DNA of 64,000 nt. Origin: an uncultured Hungatella sp. (GTDB lineage: Bacteria; Bacillota; Clostridia; Lachnospirales; Lachnospiraceae). A model generated the notes under the pieces. That model was not told where the DNA came from. It made no database searches and worked only from the letters and a program-made list of their open reading frames with translations. Below are positions 26,245 through 34,126 of the stretch, piece after piece. The DNA lies in contig CATLBR010000008.1 in assembly GCA_949879795.1 (NCBI GenBank), forward strand, positions 54,975 to 118,974, written 5' to 3'. A program made the position numbers and the translations under genes. Position 1 is the stretch's first letter. Each line of letters starts with the position of its first letter.

Positions 26245-28872
26245 ATGGCAAACAAGTGGGTCTATTTGTTCAGCGAAGGAAACGCCAACATGAGAAATCT
26301 GTTGGGCGGCAAGGGCGCCAACCTGGCAGAGATGACAAACCTGGGACTTCCTGTACCGCAGGGATTTACCATTACCACAGAGGCTTGTACTCAGTACTAT
26401 GAGGACGGCAAGAAGATCAACGATGAGATCATGGATCAGATCATGGTTCACATCGGCAAGATGGAAGAGATCACCGGCAAGAAGTTCGGCGACAAGGAGA
26501 ACCCGCTCCTGGTATCCGTCCGTTCCGGCGCGAGAGCATCCATGCCCGGTATGATGGACACTATCCTGAATCTGGGTCTCAACGAGGAAGTGGTAGAGGT
26601 TCTGGCTGCCAAGTCCGGCAATCCCCGCTGGGCGTGGGACTGCTACAGAAGATTTATTCAGATGTTCTCCGACGTGGTTATGGAAGTAGGCAAGAAATAC
26701 TTCGAGGAGCTCATCGACAAGATGAAAGCGAAGAAGGGCGTGACTCAGGACGTAGATCTGACCGCTGACGACTTGAAAGAGCTGGCCAACCAGTTCAAGG
26801 CAGAGTACAAGGAGAAGATCGGCAGTGATTTCCCGACAGATCCCAAGGTACAGCTGATGGAGGCCATCAAGGCCGTATTCCGTTCCTGGGACAACCCCAG
26901 AGCCAACGTATACCGCCGCGACAACGATATCCCCTATTCCTGGGGTACTGCAGTAAACGTTCAGATGATGGCGTTCGGCAACATGGGCGAGACCTCCGGA
27001 ACAGGTGTTGCATTTACCCGTGACCCTGCTACAGGCGAGAAGCATCTGATGGGCGAGTTCCTGATGAACGCTCAGGGCGAGGACGTGGTCGCAGGTGTCC
27101 GCACACCTCAGAAGATCGATCAGCTTAAGGAGGTTATGCCGGAAGTTTACGAGCAGTTCGTAGGTATCTGCAACACACTGGAAGACCACTACAGAGACAT
27201 GCAGGATATGGAGTTCACCATCGAGGATAAGAAGCTCTACATGCTGCAGACCCGTAACGGCAAGAGAACTGCCAAGGCTGCCTTAAAGATCGCCTGCGAT
27301 CTGGTTGACGAGGGCATGATCGACGAGAAAAAAGCTGTTTCCATGATCGACCCGAGAAACCTGGATACTCTTCTTCATCCTCAGTTTGATCAGGCTGCTC
27401 TTAAGAAGGCGGAGCCGGCAGCAAAGGCTCTGGCCGCATCACCGGGTGCTGCCTGCGGCAAGATCGTATTTACCGCCGAGGACGCTAAGGCATGGGCTGC
27501 AAGAGGCGAGAAGGTGGTTCTGGTTCGTCTGGAGACCTCTCCGGAAGACATTGAGGGCATGAAGGCTGCTCAGGGTATCCTGACTGTCCGCGGCGGTATG
27601 ACCAGCCATGCAGCTGTTGTAGCCCGCGGTATGGGTACCTGCTGTGTATCCGGATGTTCCGAGATCGCCATGGACGAGGAGAACAAGAAGTTCGTCCTGG
27701 CAGGCAAAGAGTATCATGAGGGAGACTGGCTGTCCTTAGACGGTTCCACCGGCAATATCTACGACGGTATCATCCCCACTGTGGATGCTGCCATCGCAGG
27801 CGAGTTCGGCAGAATCATGGGCTGGGCCGACAAATACAGAAAACTGAAAGTGAGAACCAACGCAGATACGCCGGCTGATGCCAGGAAGGCAAGAGAACTG
27901 GGCGCTGAAGGTATCGGCCTCTGCCGTACCGAGCATATGTTCTTCGAAGGCGACAGGATCGAGGCATTCCGCGAGATGATCTGTTCCGACACCGTAGAAG
28001 AGAGGGAGGCTGCTCTGGAGAAGATCCTTCCCGTACAGCAGAGTGATTTCGAGAAGCTCTACGAGGCTCTGGAGGGCAACCCGGTATGTATCCGTTTCCT
28101 GGATCCGCCGCTCCACGAGTTCGTTCCCACCGAGGAGGAGGACATCAAGAAGCTGGCTGACGCTCAGGGCAAGACCGTTGAGCAGATCAAGAACATCATC
28201 GCTTCCCTTCATGAGTTCAACCCCATGATGGGCCACAGAGGATGCCGTCTGGCCGTCACCTATCCGGAGATCGCCAGGATGCAGACCAAGGCCGTGATCC
28301 GCGCCGCCATCAACGTTCAGAAGGCTCACGCCGACTGGACCGTATGCCCGGAGATCATGATTCCTCTTATCTGCGATATCAAAGAGTTGAAGTTTGTGAA
28401 GAAGATCGTGGTTGAGACCGCTGACGCCGAGATCGCGGCAGCAGGTGTAAACCTGAAGTACGAAGTTGGTACCATGATCGAGATCCCGAGAGCGGCTCTC
28501 ACCGCAGACGAGATCGCCAAAGAGGCCGAGTTCTTCTGCTTTGGAACCAACGATCTGACTCAGATGTGCTACGGATTCTCCCGTGACGACGCAGGCAAGT
28601 TCCTGAACGCTTACTATGACACCAAGATCTTTGAGAACGATCCATTTGCAAAACTGGATCAGATCGGCGTAGGCAAGCTGATGGAGACCGCTATCAAGCT
28701 GGGCAAGCCCGTGCGTCCGGAGCTGCACGTAGGTATCTGCGGCGAGCACGGCGGAGATCCCTCTTCCGTAGAGTTCTGCCATAAGATCGGTCTGGACTAT
28801 GTGTCCTGCTCACCGTTCAGAGTTCCGATCGCAAGGCTGGCTGCGGCACAGGCTGCGATTAATGAAGGCTAG
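26245..28872 (+). CDS. ppdK: Pyruvate, phosphate dikinase
   Basis: An 875-residue enzyme interconverting pyruvate+ATP+Pi and PEP+AMP+PPi. The ATP-grasp N-terminal domain starts with GGKGANLAEMTNLGLPVPQG. The swivelling domain carries the phosphorylated histidine (about H455 in GGMTSHAAVVARG). The C-terminal TIM barrel binds pyruvate/PEP (GLCRTEHMF, FGTNDLTQM, GICGEHGGDP). Full length. Codon use is more regular than in neighbours, suggesting high expression. In many anaerobic clostridia PPDK replaces or supplements pyruvate kinase in glycolysis. A cre site and own promoter precede it, and a terminator follows. Confidence 0.97.
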   Translation: MANKWVYLFSEGNANMRNLLGGKGANLAEMTNLGLPVPQGFTITTEACTQYYEDGKKINDEIMDQIMVHIGKMEEITGKKFGDKENPLLVSVRSGARASMPGMMDTILNLGLNEEVVEVLAAKSGNPRWAWDCYRRFIQMFSDVVMEVGKKYFEELIDKMKAKKGVTQDVDLTADDLKELANQFKAEYKEKIGSDFPTDPKVQLMEAIKAVFRSWDNPRANVYRRDNDIPYSWGTAVNVQMMAFGNMGETSGTGVAFTRDPATGEKHLMGEFLMNAQGEDVVAGVRTPQKIDQLKEVMPEVYEQFVGICNTLEDHYRDMQDMEFTIEDKKLYMLQTRNGKRTAKAALKIACDLVDEGMIDEKKAVSMIDPRNLDTLLHPQFDQAALKKAEPAAKALAASPGAACGKIVFTAEDAKAWAARGEKVVLVRLETSPEDIEGMKAAQGILTVRGGMTSHAAVVARGMGTCCVSGCSEIAMDEENKKFVLAGKEYHEGDWLSLDGSTGNIYDGIIPTVDAAIAGEFGRIMGWADKYRKLKVRTNADTPADARKARELGAEGIGLCRTEHMFFEGDRIEAFREMICSDTVEEREAALEKILPVQQSDFEKLYEALEGNPVCIRFLDPPLHEFVPTEEEDIKKLADAQGKTVEQIKNIIASLHEFNPMMGHRGCRLAVTYPEIARMQTKAVIRAAINVQKAHADWTVCPEIMIPLICDIKELKFVKKIVVETADAEIAAAGVNLKYEVGTMIEIPRAALTADEIAKEAEFFCFGTNDLTQMCYGFSRDDAGKFLNAYYDTKIFENDPFAKLDQIGVGKLMETAIKLGKPVRPELHVGICGEHGGDPSSVEFCHKIGLDYVSCSPFRVPIARLAAAQAAINEG

Positions 28873-28931
28873 ACAGTCACATAGTGATATAGAAGTATGG
28901 CAATTACTAAATATAGTATGATGTAAAAATT

Positions 28932-28974
28932 GAGAGATATCTGACAGTAAAAGGTTGGGTATCTCTCTTTTTTT
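28932..28974 (+). terminator. Rho-independent terminator after ppdK
   Basis: GAGAGATA/TATCTCTC stem (28932-28939 with 28960-28967, 20-base loop) followed by seven T. Confidence 0.85.
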
Positions 28975-29072
28975 AATAGTACTAAAAAATTTAGAGATAA
29001 TACAGCAAATTGGGGAACATGGATTGGTAAAAAATGAAATTTATGTTAAAATGACTGCAGAGGAGATATATT

Positions 29073-29220
29073 ATGAATAGGAAATTAAAGGTATATTTAG
29101 ATACATCTGTTATCAGTCATTTGCAGCAGGATGATTAGATATTACAGATGATGTTGTGACAATAGCAGAAAAAATTATTAATATAGGTATATTAACAAAA
29201 TTTAGCACTTGCAGCTTTTC
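29073..29220 (+). pseudogene. Broken PIN-domain (VapC-like) gene
   Basis: A good ribosome site (GAGGAGATA) leads to an ATG encoding MNRKLKVYLDTSVISHLQQD, a typical PIN-domain N-terminus with its first acidic residue in YLDTS, but a TAG ends the frame after 21 codons. The next bases in another frame read DITDDVVTIAEKIINIGIL, which corresponds to a later part of the same family. So the centre of the gene is deleted and the frame lost. The end of the remnant abuts IS30-like debris. No antitoxin gene is visible. Confidence 0.65.
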
Positions 29221-29280
29221 CTACATCAAAACGGGATTTTTGGAGTTTTATCTTTCTGTCCGGTGGCGTTTTTTCACGGG

Positions 29281-29525
29281 TTAGTTTCTAAGCAGCTTCG
29301 GTGACAGCGTCACTCCGTCTGGCGCAACCAACCGGAGCTGTAGTTTTTTCGGCAGTTCCGGGCATAGGTTTTGACAGCTACTTTATACGGTGTGCGCCCT
29401 TTCAGGCACTGCCTGGGCGCGTTGTTGATGTGGTCATACATTTACGGACGTCCCATTGGGTGAGCCATTCGAAAACTGTCCCTTTGGGCAGGATCATGCG
29501 CAATCGTGCGCTAAAAGAGCAGCAT
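29281..29525 (-). pseudogene. IS30-family transposase, C-terminal remnant with frameshifts
   Basis: Minus-strand translation gives, in successive frames, RLRMILPKGTVFEWLTQWDV, then DHINNAPRQCLKGRTPYKVA, then LQLRLVAPDGVTLSPKLLRN ending at TAA (29281-29283). LPKGT...LTQWDV and HINxxPR...GRTPY are hallmarks of the IS30 transposase C-terminus. At least two frameshifts separate the blocks and the N-terminal two thirds is absent, so it is dead. Terminal inverted repeats were not identified. Confidence 0.75.
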
Positions 29526-29631
29526 TTAAAAATACATTTCAGAGTATAAAAATTTATTGTCAAAACTATTCCAATGTGAATTAATCGATGATATTATATA
29601 TAAAGTCAACACATTAAAGGGGAATATAAAG

Positions 29632-30297
29632 ATGAAAAAGAAAAACTTGGTAATGCCAGGACTTATAGCAGCAGTATCTATGTTATCTGCATTTTGCAGT
29701 TTTGCAGGCGAGTGGAAGCAGGATAAGGACGGCTGGTGGTGGCAGGAAGCTGACGGTTCTTATCCTGCCAACCAATGGAAGTGGCTGGACGGAAATGCAG
29801 ATGGTATTTATGAAAAATATCATTTCGATTCAGAGGGATATCTTGATGCAGATAAACTGCTTACCGATACAGACGGCGCTCGTGTAAAAGTAAATGCGGA
29901 TGGAGCTAAATTAAACGGCAATAATGAAGTTTCTTTTGTGAAAAATCCATATGAGATAATAACTGATAAGTCGGATTATTTATTTGGACAGTGGGATAAA
30001 CATAAGAGTGTAAGAGACAATTCAGAATATATGTCAGAGTATGATGATTTGAAGCAGGGGGCCGTCTTTGTATATGACGATATAGGAAATATAGATGTGG
30101 ATCTCATATACACATCTTATTTAAATGACACAGGCGGCCAATTTGCATATTTCAGCGTTGTGGCAGACACGGACACTTACATAGAACACAATTTTTTTGC
30201 TGATGAGAAAGGACAAAAACCCACTGGAAAAATCAGCCAGTATAATACCGGTGATTTAAACGGCGGCTGCGCAATAAGAATTTTCGTTTATGAGTAG
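29632..30297 (+). CDS. Secreted protein with wall-binding-type repeats
   Basis: A 221-residue protein with a signal peptide (MKKKNLVMPGLIAAVS, cleavage near CSFAG). Next comes a W-rich segment (GEWKQDKDGWWWQEADGSY, QWKWLDGNADGIYEKYHF) resembling CW_binding repeats, then about 150 residues with no family I recognise (YLFGQWDKHKSV, VFVYDDIGNIDVDLIYTSYL). ATG 29632 is chosen by the ribosome site AAAGGGGAATA and the signal peptide; an upstream in-frame TTG (29557) would bury the signal. It is likely extracellular and wall-attached. The gene is AT-richer than the core genes. Confidence 0.75.
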   Translation: MKKKNLVMPGLIAAVSMLSAFCSFAGEWKQDKDGWWWQEADGSYPANQWKWLDGNADGIYEKYHFDSEGYLDADKLLTDTDGARVKVNADGAKLNGNNEVSFVKNPYEIITDKSDYLFGQWDKHKSVRDNSEYMSEYDDLKQGAVFVYDDIGNIDVDLIYTSYLNDTGGQFAYFSVVADTDTYIEHNFFADEKGQKPTGKISQYNTGDLNGGCAIRIFVYE

Positions 30298-30411
30298 GCC
30301 GGGCGCATGAAGATTTACTACGAAAAAGGATGTGGGTTGAAAGAATATTAAGGGGATAGGGAGCGGCCAACGGCAGGCGGCTCCCTAAACGGTCAGAGGA
30401 GGAAACAAACG

Positions 30412-31290
30412 ATGTATGAATTGGTACAGGTCAGTGCCAAGTGCTATTACATAAACTGCCCGGCGAAGATAGGCGTTTATACCGGGGATGGTCAGAATGT
30501 TTGGCTGATTGACAGCGGGAATGACAAGGATGCAGGGAGGAAGGTCAGACAGATACTTGACAAGAAGGGCTGGCATCTGGCAGGTGTCTTAAACACCCAC
30601 TCCAACGCAGACCATATCGGCGGCAACAAATATCTCCAGGGACAGACAGGGTGTAAAGTGTACTCCGGCGGCATAGAGGCGGCCTTTACAAAATATCCGG
30701 TATTGGAGCCATCCTTTCTTTACGGGGGCTATCCATGCAGAGATCTGCGCCACAAATTTTTGATGGCACAGGAGAGCCATGTGTCGGATTTTTCAGATGA
30801 TGAGTTTCCGAAAGAGATCCAGGTGATCCCTCTGCCAGGACATTTCTTTGATATGGTAGGATTTCGCATGCCCGACGACGTGGTGTTCCTGGCGGACTGC
30901 ATAAGCAGCAGGGAGACATTGGAAAAGTATGCGGTTTCCTTCATCTACGATGTAGGTGCTTATCTGGAGACACTGGATAAGGTGGAGAAGATGGAAGCTG
31001 CTATGTTCGTTCCCGCCCATGCACAGGCCTCTGACGACGTGAGAGATCTTGTGCGCTGTAACAGGGATAAAGTACATGAGGTGGCAGAATATATTTTGTC
31101 TGTCTGCAGAGAGCAGGTTTGCTTCGAGAGGATTTTGCAGAAGGTGTTTACAGACTATGGGCTCACCATGAATTTTGAACAGTATGTTCTGGTCGGCAGC
31201 ACCCTGCGCTCCTATCTTTCATGGCTGAAAGATACGGGAAAGCTGACGGCGGCGTTTCGGGATAATATGCTGCTCTGGCAAAAAATATAG
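30412..31290 (+). CDS. Metallo-beta-lactamase-fold hydrolase
   Basis: A 292-residue MBL-fold protein. The first metal motif reads THSNADHIGG (near residue 62), so the usual second histidine of HxHxDH is asparagine; later ligands look intact (LPGHFFDM near 142, FLADC near 163, VPAHA near 202). A C-terminal region of about 70 residues (VCFERILQKVFTDYGLTMNF, then a winged-helix-like end) follows. This resembles the glyoxalase-II-like MBL group, but substrate cannot be told. Possibly mononuclear because of the changed ligand. Strong GGAGGAAAC ribosome site; stand-alone gene. Confidence 0.8.
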   Translation: MYELVQVSAKCYYINCPAKIGVYTGDGQNVWLIDSGNDKDAGRKVRQILDKKGWHLAGVLNTHSNADHIGGNKYLQGQTGCKVYSGGIEAAFTKYPVLEPSFLYGGYPCRDLRHKFLMAQESHVSDFSDDEFPKEIQVIPLPGHFFDMVGFRMPDDVVFLADCISSRETLEKYAVSFIYDVGAYLETLDKVEKMEAAMFVPAHAQASDDVRDLVRCNRDKVHEVAEYILSVCREQVCFERILQKVFTDYGLTMNFEQYVLVGSTLRSYLSWLKDTGKLTAAFRDNMLLWQKI

Positions 31291-31316
31291 GACTCTGTGA
31301 TGTGATTGTTCTCTGG

Positions 31317-31345
31317 TTGACTTTGCCTCAAGGATAAAATATAAT
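31317..31345 (+). promoter_or_regulatory. Sigma-A promoter for the Sel1-guaA pair
   Basis: TTGACT (31317-31322), 17-bp spacer, TATAAT (31340-31345), about 38 bases ahead of the Sel1 gene. Confidence 0.8.
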
Positions 31346-31382
31346 TGACATCAAAGTACAACACACATAAGGAGAACGCGGT

Positions 31383-32618
31383 ATGGGAAGATTTTTCAGT
31401 GATGTGGTAGAACAAGCACTTAAGAACATCTATTATGACGTGACCACCGGCAAGGGAAAAGAGAGTTTCCGGCAGCTGGAGCTGGCCTCGGCGGAGGGGG
31501 ACGGAGATGCCACCTGCATTCTGGCCAGGTGTCTGTGCGGTTATCAGTATGTCTGGAGCGGTCATGGATTTCCGGAAGACGACAGCAGGGCGGAGAAGCT
31601 GATGCACAAGGCGGTGGAGCAGGGCAGCGCCATAGGCGTGATGCTGGCCTTGAGAAGCGGGGAACTGAAACCATGGCTGAGAAAGAAGATGCCTTTTGCC
31701 AGCCTTCAGGAGGCTTTCGATATTGTGCTGGAAAAGGCAGAACAGGGAGAGCCGTTTTGTCAGTACACTGTAGGAAATGCCTATTTCTGGTGGGATTTTC
31801 TGGAGATTCAGGGGAAAGACAGGGATTCATTTCCAAGCCACCAGGCGTTTAAAGCGTATTTGAAAGAGAATATTTCCAAATGTGAGGACTGGTTCTGGAA
31901 GGCTTTCAGAGGCGGGATGTATCACGCTGCCAACAATCTGAACCGGTATTATGAGCAGGGTGACGAGGATATTATCACTCCGCAGCCGGAAAAGGCCAAG
32001 GATCTCTGGAAGATAGGCGCAGAGCTGGGATATCCGGTTCATCAGTACATATATGCCAAAGATCTGGACAAAGCGGGGAAGAAAGCGGAATCTTTTCAGT
32101 GGCATAAGAAGGCGGCAGAGAACGGAGAGCGGGACAGCTGGTTTTATGTGGGACTGGCCTATGAGAAGGGCGAGGTGGTACCTATGGACTGCAGTTACGC
32201 GGCCCAGTGCTATGAGAAAGGCCTGGAGATCTCCAGCGTGGGATGTTTTAACAGGCTGGGCGGCCTGTATTTTGACGGCAAGGGAGTCCCTCAGGATTAT
32301 GCCAGAGGAGTTCAGCTGATTATGAAAGCCTGTGAGCAGGGCAGCACCTGGGGATACATCTATCTGGGCAAGGCCTGTCTGAATGGCTGGGGTGTGGAGA
32401 AGGATTACGCCAAAGCAAGAGAGTATCTGGAGAAGATAACCTGGGTGGACAGGGAGGCGTACTATATGCTGGGCGTCATTTACGGCCAGGGTTTGGGAGT
32501 CCCCGCAGATATCAAAAAAGGCGTAGAATATCTCCAAAAGGCAGGAGACCGCCAGGACGCGAAAGCGGAGCTGGCAAAATATAAAAAGACCCTTTTTGGG
32601 AAATGGGTAAGGAGGTAG
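31383..32618 (+). CDS. Sel1-repeat (TPR-like) protein
   Basis: A 411-residue protein made largely of Sel1-like repeats, helical pairs with A-x-x-x-G-x-x-Y spacing such as AENGERDSWFYVGLAYEKG, YEKGLEISSVGCFNRLGGLY and KGVEYLQKAGDRQDAKAELA. No signal peptide or membrane segment is evident, so it is probably cytoplasmic. Such repeats mediate protein-protein contacts. Only 5 bases separate its stop from guaA, whose ribosome site lies inside this gene, and no terminator intervenes, so the two are probably co-transcribed from 31317. Confidence 0.85.
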   Translation: MGRFFSDVVEQALKNIYYDVTTGKGKESFRQLELASAEGDGDATCILARCLCGYQYVWSGHGFPEDDSRAEKLMHKAVEQGSAIGVMLALRSGELKPWLRKKMPFASLQEAFDIVLEKAEQGEPFCQYTVGNAYFWWDFLEIQGKDRDSFPSHQAFKAYLKENISKCEDWFWKAFRGGMYHAANNLNRYYEQGDEDIITPQPEKAKDLWKIGAELGYPVHQYIYAKDLDKAGKKAESFQWHKKAAENGERDSWFYVGLAYEKGEVVPMDCSYAAQCYEKGLEISSVGCFNRLGGLYFDGKGVPQDYARGVQLIMKACEQGSTWGYIYLGKACLNGWGVEKDYAKAREYLEKITWVDREAYYMLGVIYGQGLGVPADIKKGVEYLQKAGDRQDAKAELAKYKKTLFGKWVRR

Positions 32619-32623
32619 GAAGA

Positions 32624-33916
32624 ATGAAGCAGGATATGATTGTAATTCTTGACCTGGGCAGCACAGAGAACACCACGGTTGCCCGCCAGATCCGTGATAT
32701 GGGCGTGTACAGTGAGATACATCCACATGACATCACCCCGGAGGAGTTGAAAAGTCTGGAAAATGTAAAAGGAATTATCTTAAACGGCGGCGAGAACCGG
32801 GTGGTCGACGGGGCTGCTGTAGATGTTGACCCTGCACTGTATCAGTGCGGGTATCCCATGATAGCCATAGACCATCCCACGGCAAGATGCGAGAGGACTC
32901 TGGATACTCTTCCGGGAACGGAGGCCCTCAGAGAGTTTGTGTTTGACGTGTGCCAGGCTCAGGCCAACTGGAATATGAAGAATTTTATTGAAGATCAGGT
33001 GGAACTGATACGGAGACAGGTGGGGGACAGAAAAGTCCTTCTGGCTCTGTCCGGCGGGGTGGACTCTTCTGTGGTGGCTGCCATGCTGATCAGGGCTGTC
33101 GGCAGACAGCTGGTGTGTGTCCATGTGAACCATGGCCTTATGAGAAAGAACGAGTCGGAAAGCGTCATCCAGGTGTTCCGGGATCAGCTTCACGCCAACC
33201 TGATCTATGTGGACGCCACCGAGAGATTTCTGGGGAAATTGGAGAATGTGGCGGATCCTGAGCAGAAGAGAAAGATCATCGGCGGAGAGTTTATCAGAGT
33301 ATTTGAGGAGGAGGCCAGGAAGCTGGAGGGTATCGATTTTCTGGGACAAGGCACTATTTACCCGGATATCATAGAGAGCGGTACCAAGACGGCCAAGATG
33401 GTGAAATCACACCACAATGTAGGCGGCCTGCCCGAAGATTTGAAATTTGAACTGGTGGAGCCGTTAAAGCAGCTGTTCAAGGATGAGGTTCGGGCCTGCG
33501 GCGTAGAGCTGGGCCTGCCTGCCTCCATGGTATACCGCCAGCCTTTCCCGGGACCGGGCCTGGGCGTGCGGTGCCTCGGGGCTATCACCAGAGACCGGTT
33601 GGAGGCGGTGCGGGAGTCGGATGCCATCCTCAGGGAGGAGTTTGAAAAGGCAGGTCTGAATAAGAAGGTGTGGCAGTACTTTACGGTGGTTCCGGACTTT
33701 AAGTCCGTGGGCGTGAAGAACAATGCCAGATGTTTCGACTATATGGTGATCATCCGGGCAATCAATACGGTTGATGCCATGAGCGCTACCGTCGAGAGGG
33801 TGGACTGGGATGTGCTTCAGAAGATTACAGACAGGATTCTCAAAGAGGTGGAGCATGTGAATCGGGTATGCTTTGATATGAGTCCAAAACCTCCTGCTAC
33901 AATAGAGTTCGAATAG
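32624..33916 (+). CDS. guaA: GMP synthase with a reduced, inactive-looking glutaminase domain
   Basis: A 430-residue GMP synthetase; normal single-chain GuaA has about 510-525. The ATP pyrophosphatase domain (SGGVDSS near residue 145) and dimerisation domain (VPDFKSVGVKNNARCFDYMV, ending MSPKPPATIEFE) are intact. The N-terminal class I glutaminase starts normally (VILDLGS, VYSEIHPHDIT, GIILNGGENR) but where GICYG should supply the nucleophilic cysteine it reads MIAIDHPT. The following part with the catalytic His-Glu is missing, about 75 residues short, rejoining at QANWNMKNFIEDQ. It probably uses free ammonia or a separate glutaminase. ATG 32624 is set by AAGGAGG 8 bases upstream. Confidence 0.92.
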   Translation: MKQDMIVILDLGSTENTTVARQIRDMGVYSEIHPHDITPEELKSLENVKGIILNGGENRVVDGAAVDVDPALYQCGYPMIAIDHPTARCERTLDTLPGTEALREFVFDVCQAQANWNMKNFIEDQVELIRRQVGDRKVLLALSGGVDSSVVAAMLIRAVGRQLVCVHVNHGLMRKNESESVIQVFRDQLHANLIYVDATERFLGKLENVADPEQKRKIIGGEFIRVFEEEARKLEGIDFLGQGTIYPDIIESGTKTAKMVKSHHNVGGLPEDLKFELVEPLKQLFKDEVRACGVELGLPASMVYRQPFPGPGLGVRCLGAITRDRLEAVRESDAILREEFEKAGLNKKVWQYFTVVPDFKSVGVKNNARCFDYMVIIRAINTVDAMSATVERVDWDVLQKITDRILKEVEHVNRVCFDMSPKPPATIEFE

Positions 33917-33923
33917 CAGCTGC

Positions 33924-33969
33924 AAGTCCGGGGAGCCTTATAAACAAGGCGTTCCCGGACTTTTTCTTT
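33924..33969 (+). terminator. Rho-independent terminator after guaA
   Basis: AAGTCCGGG...CCTT paired with AAGG...CCCGGACTT, followed by TTTTCTTTT. Confidence 0.9.
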
Positions 33970-34126
33970 TGCTGTGCTGCCGGTGCGTGCCGCATCTGCT
34001 TATAGATTTGAAAATCGGGGTGCATTTATCCGGAGGCTTTGATATAATCTACTTGTCCGGGGTGACAGAAAAGTCTTTTGGATAAAATCATAAATAATAA
34101 TCTGCCCAGGAAATCAGGAGGGACCT

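Noticed and set aside
29301..29549. 82-codon plus-strand frame
   Set aside because: It runs antisense across the IS30 transposase remnant, which explains the sequence better.
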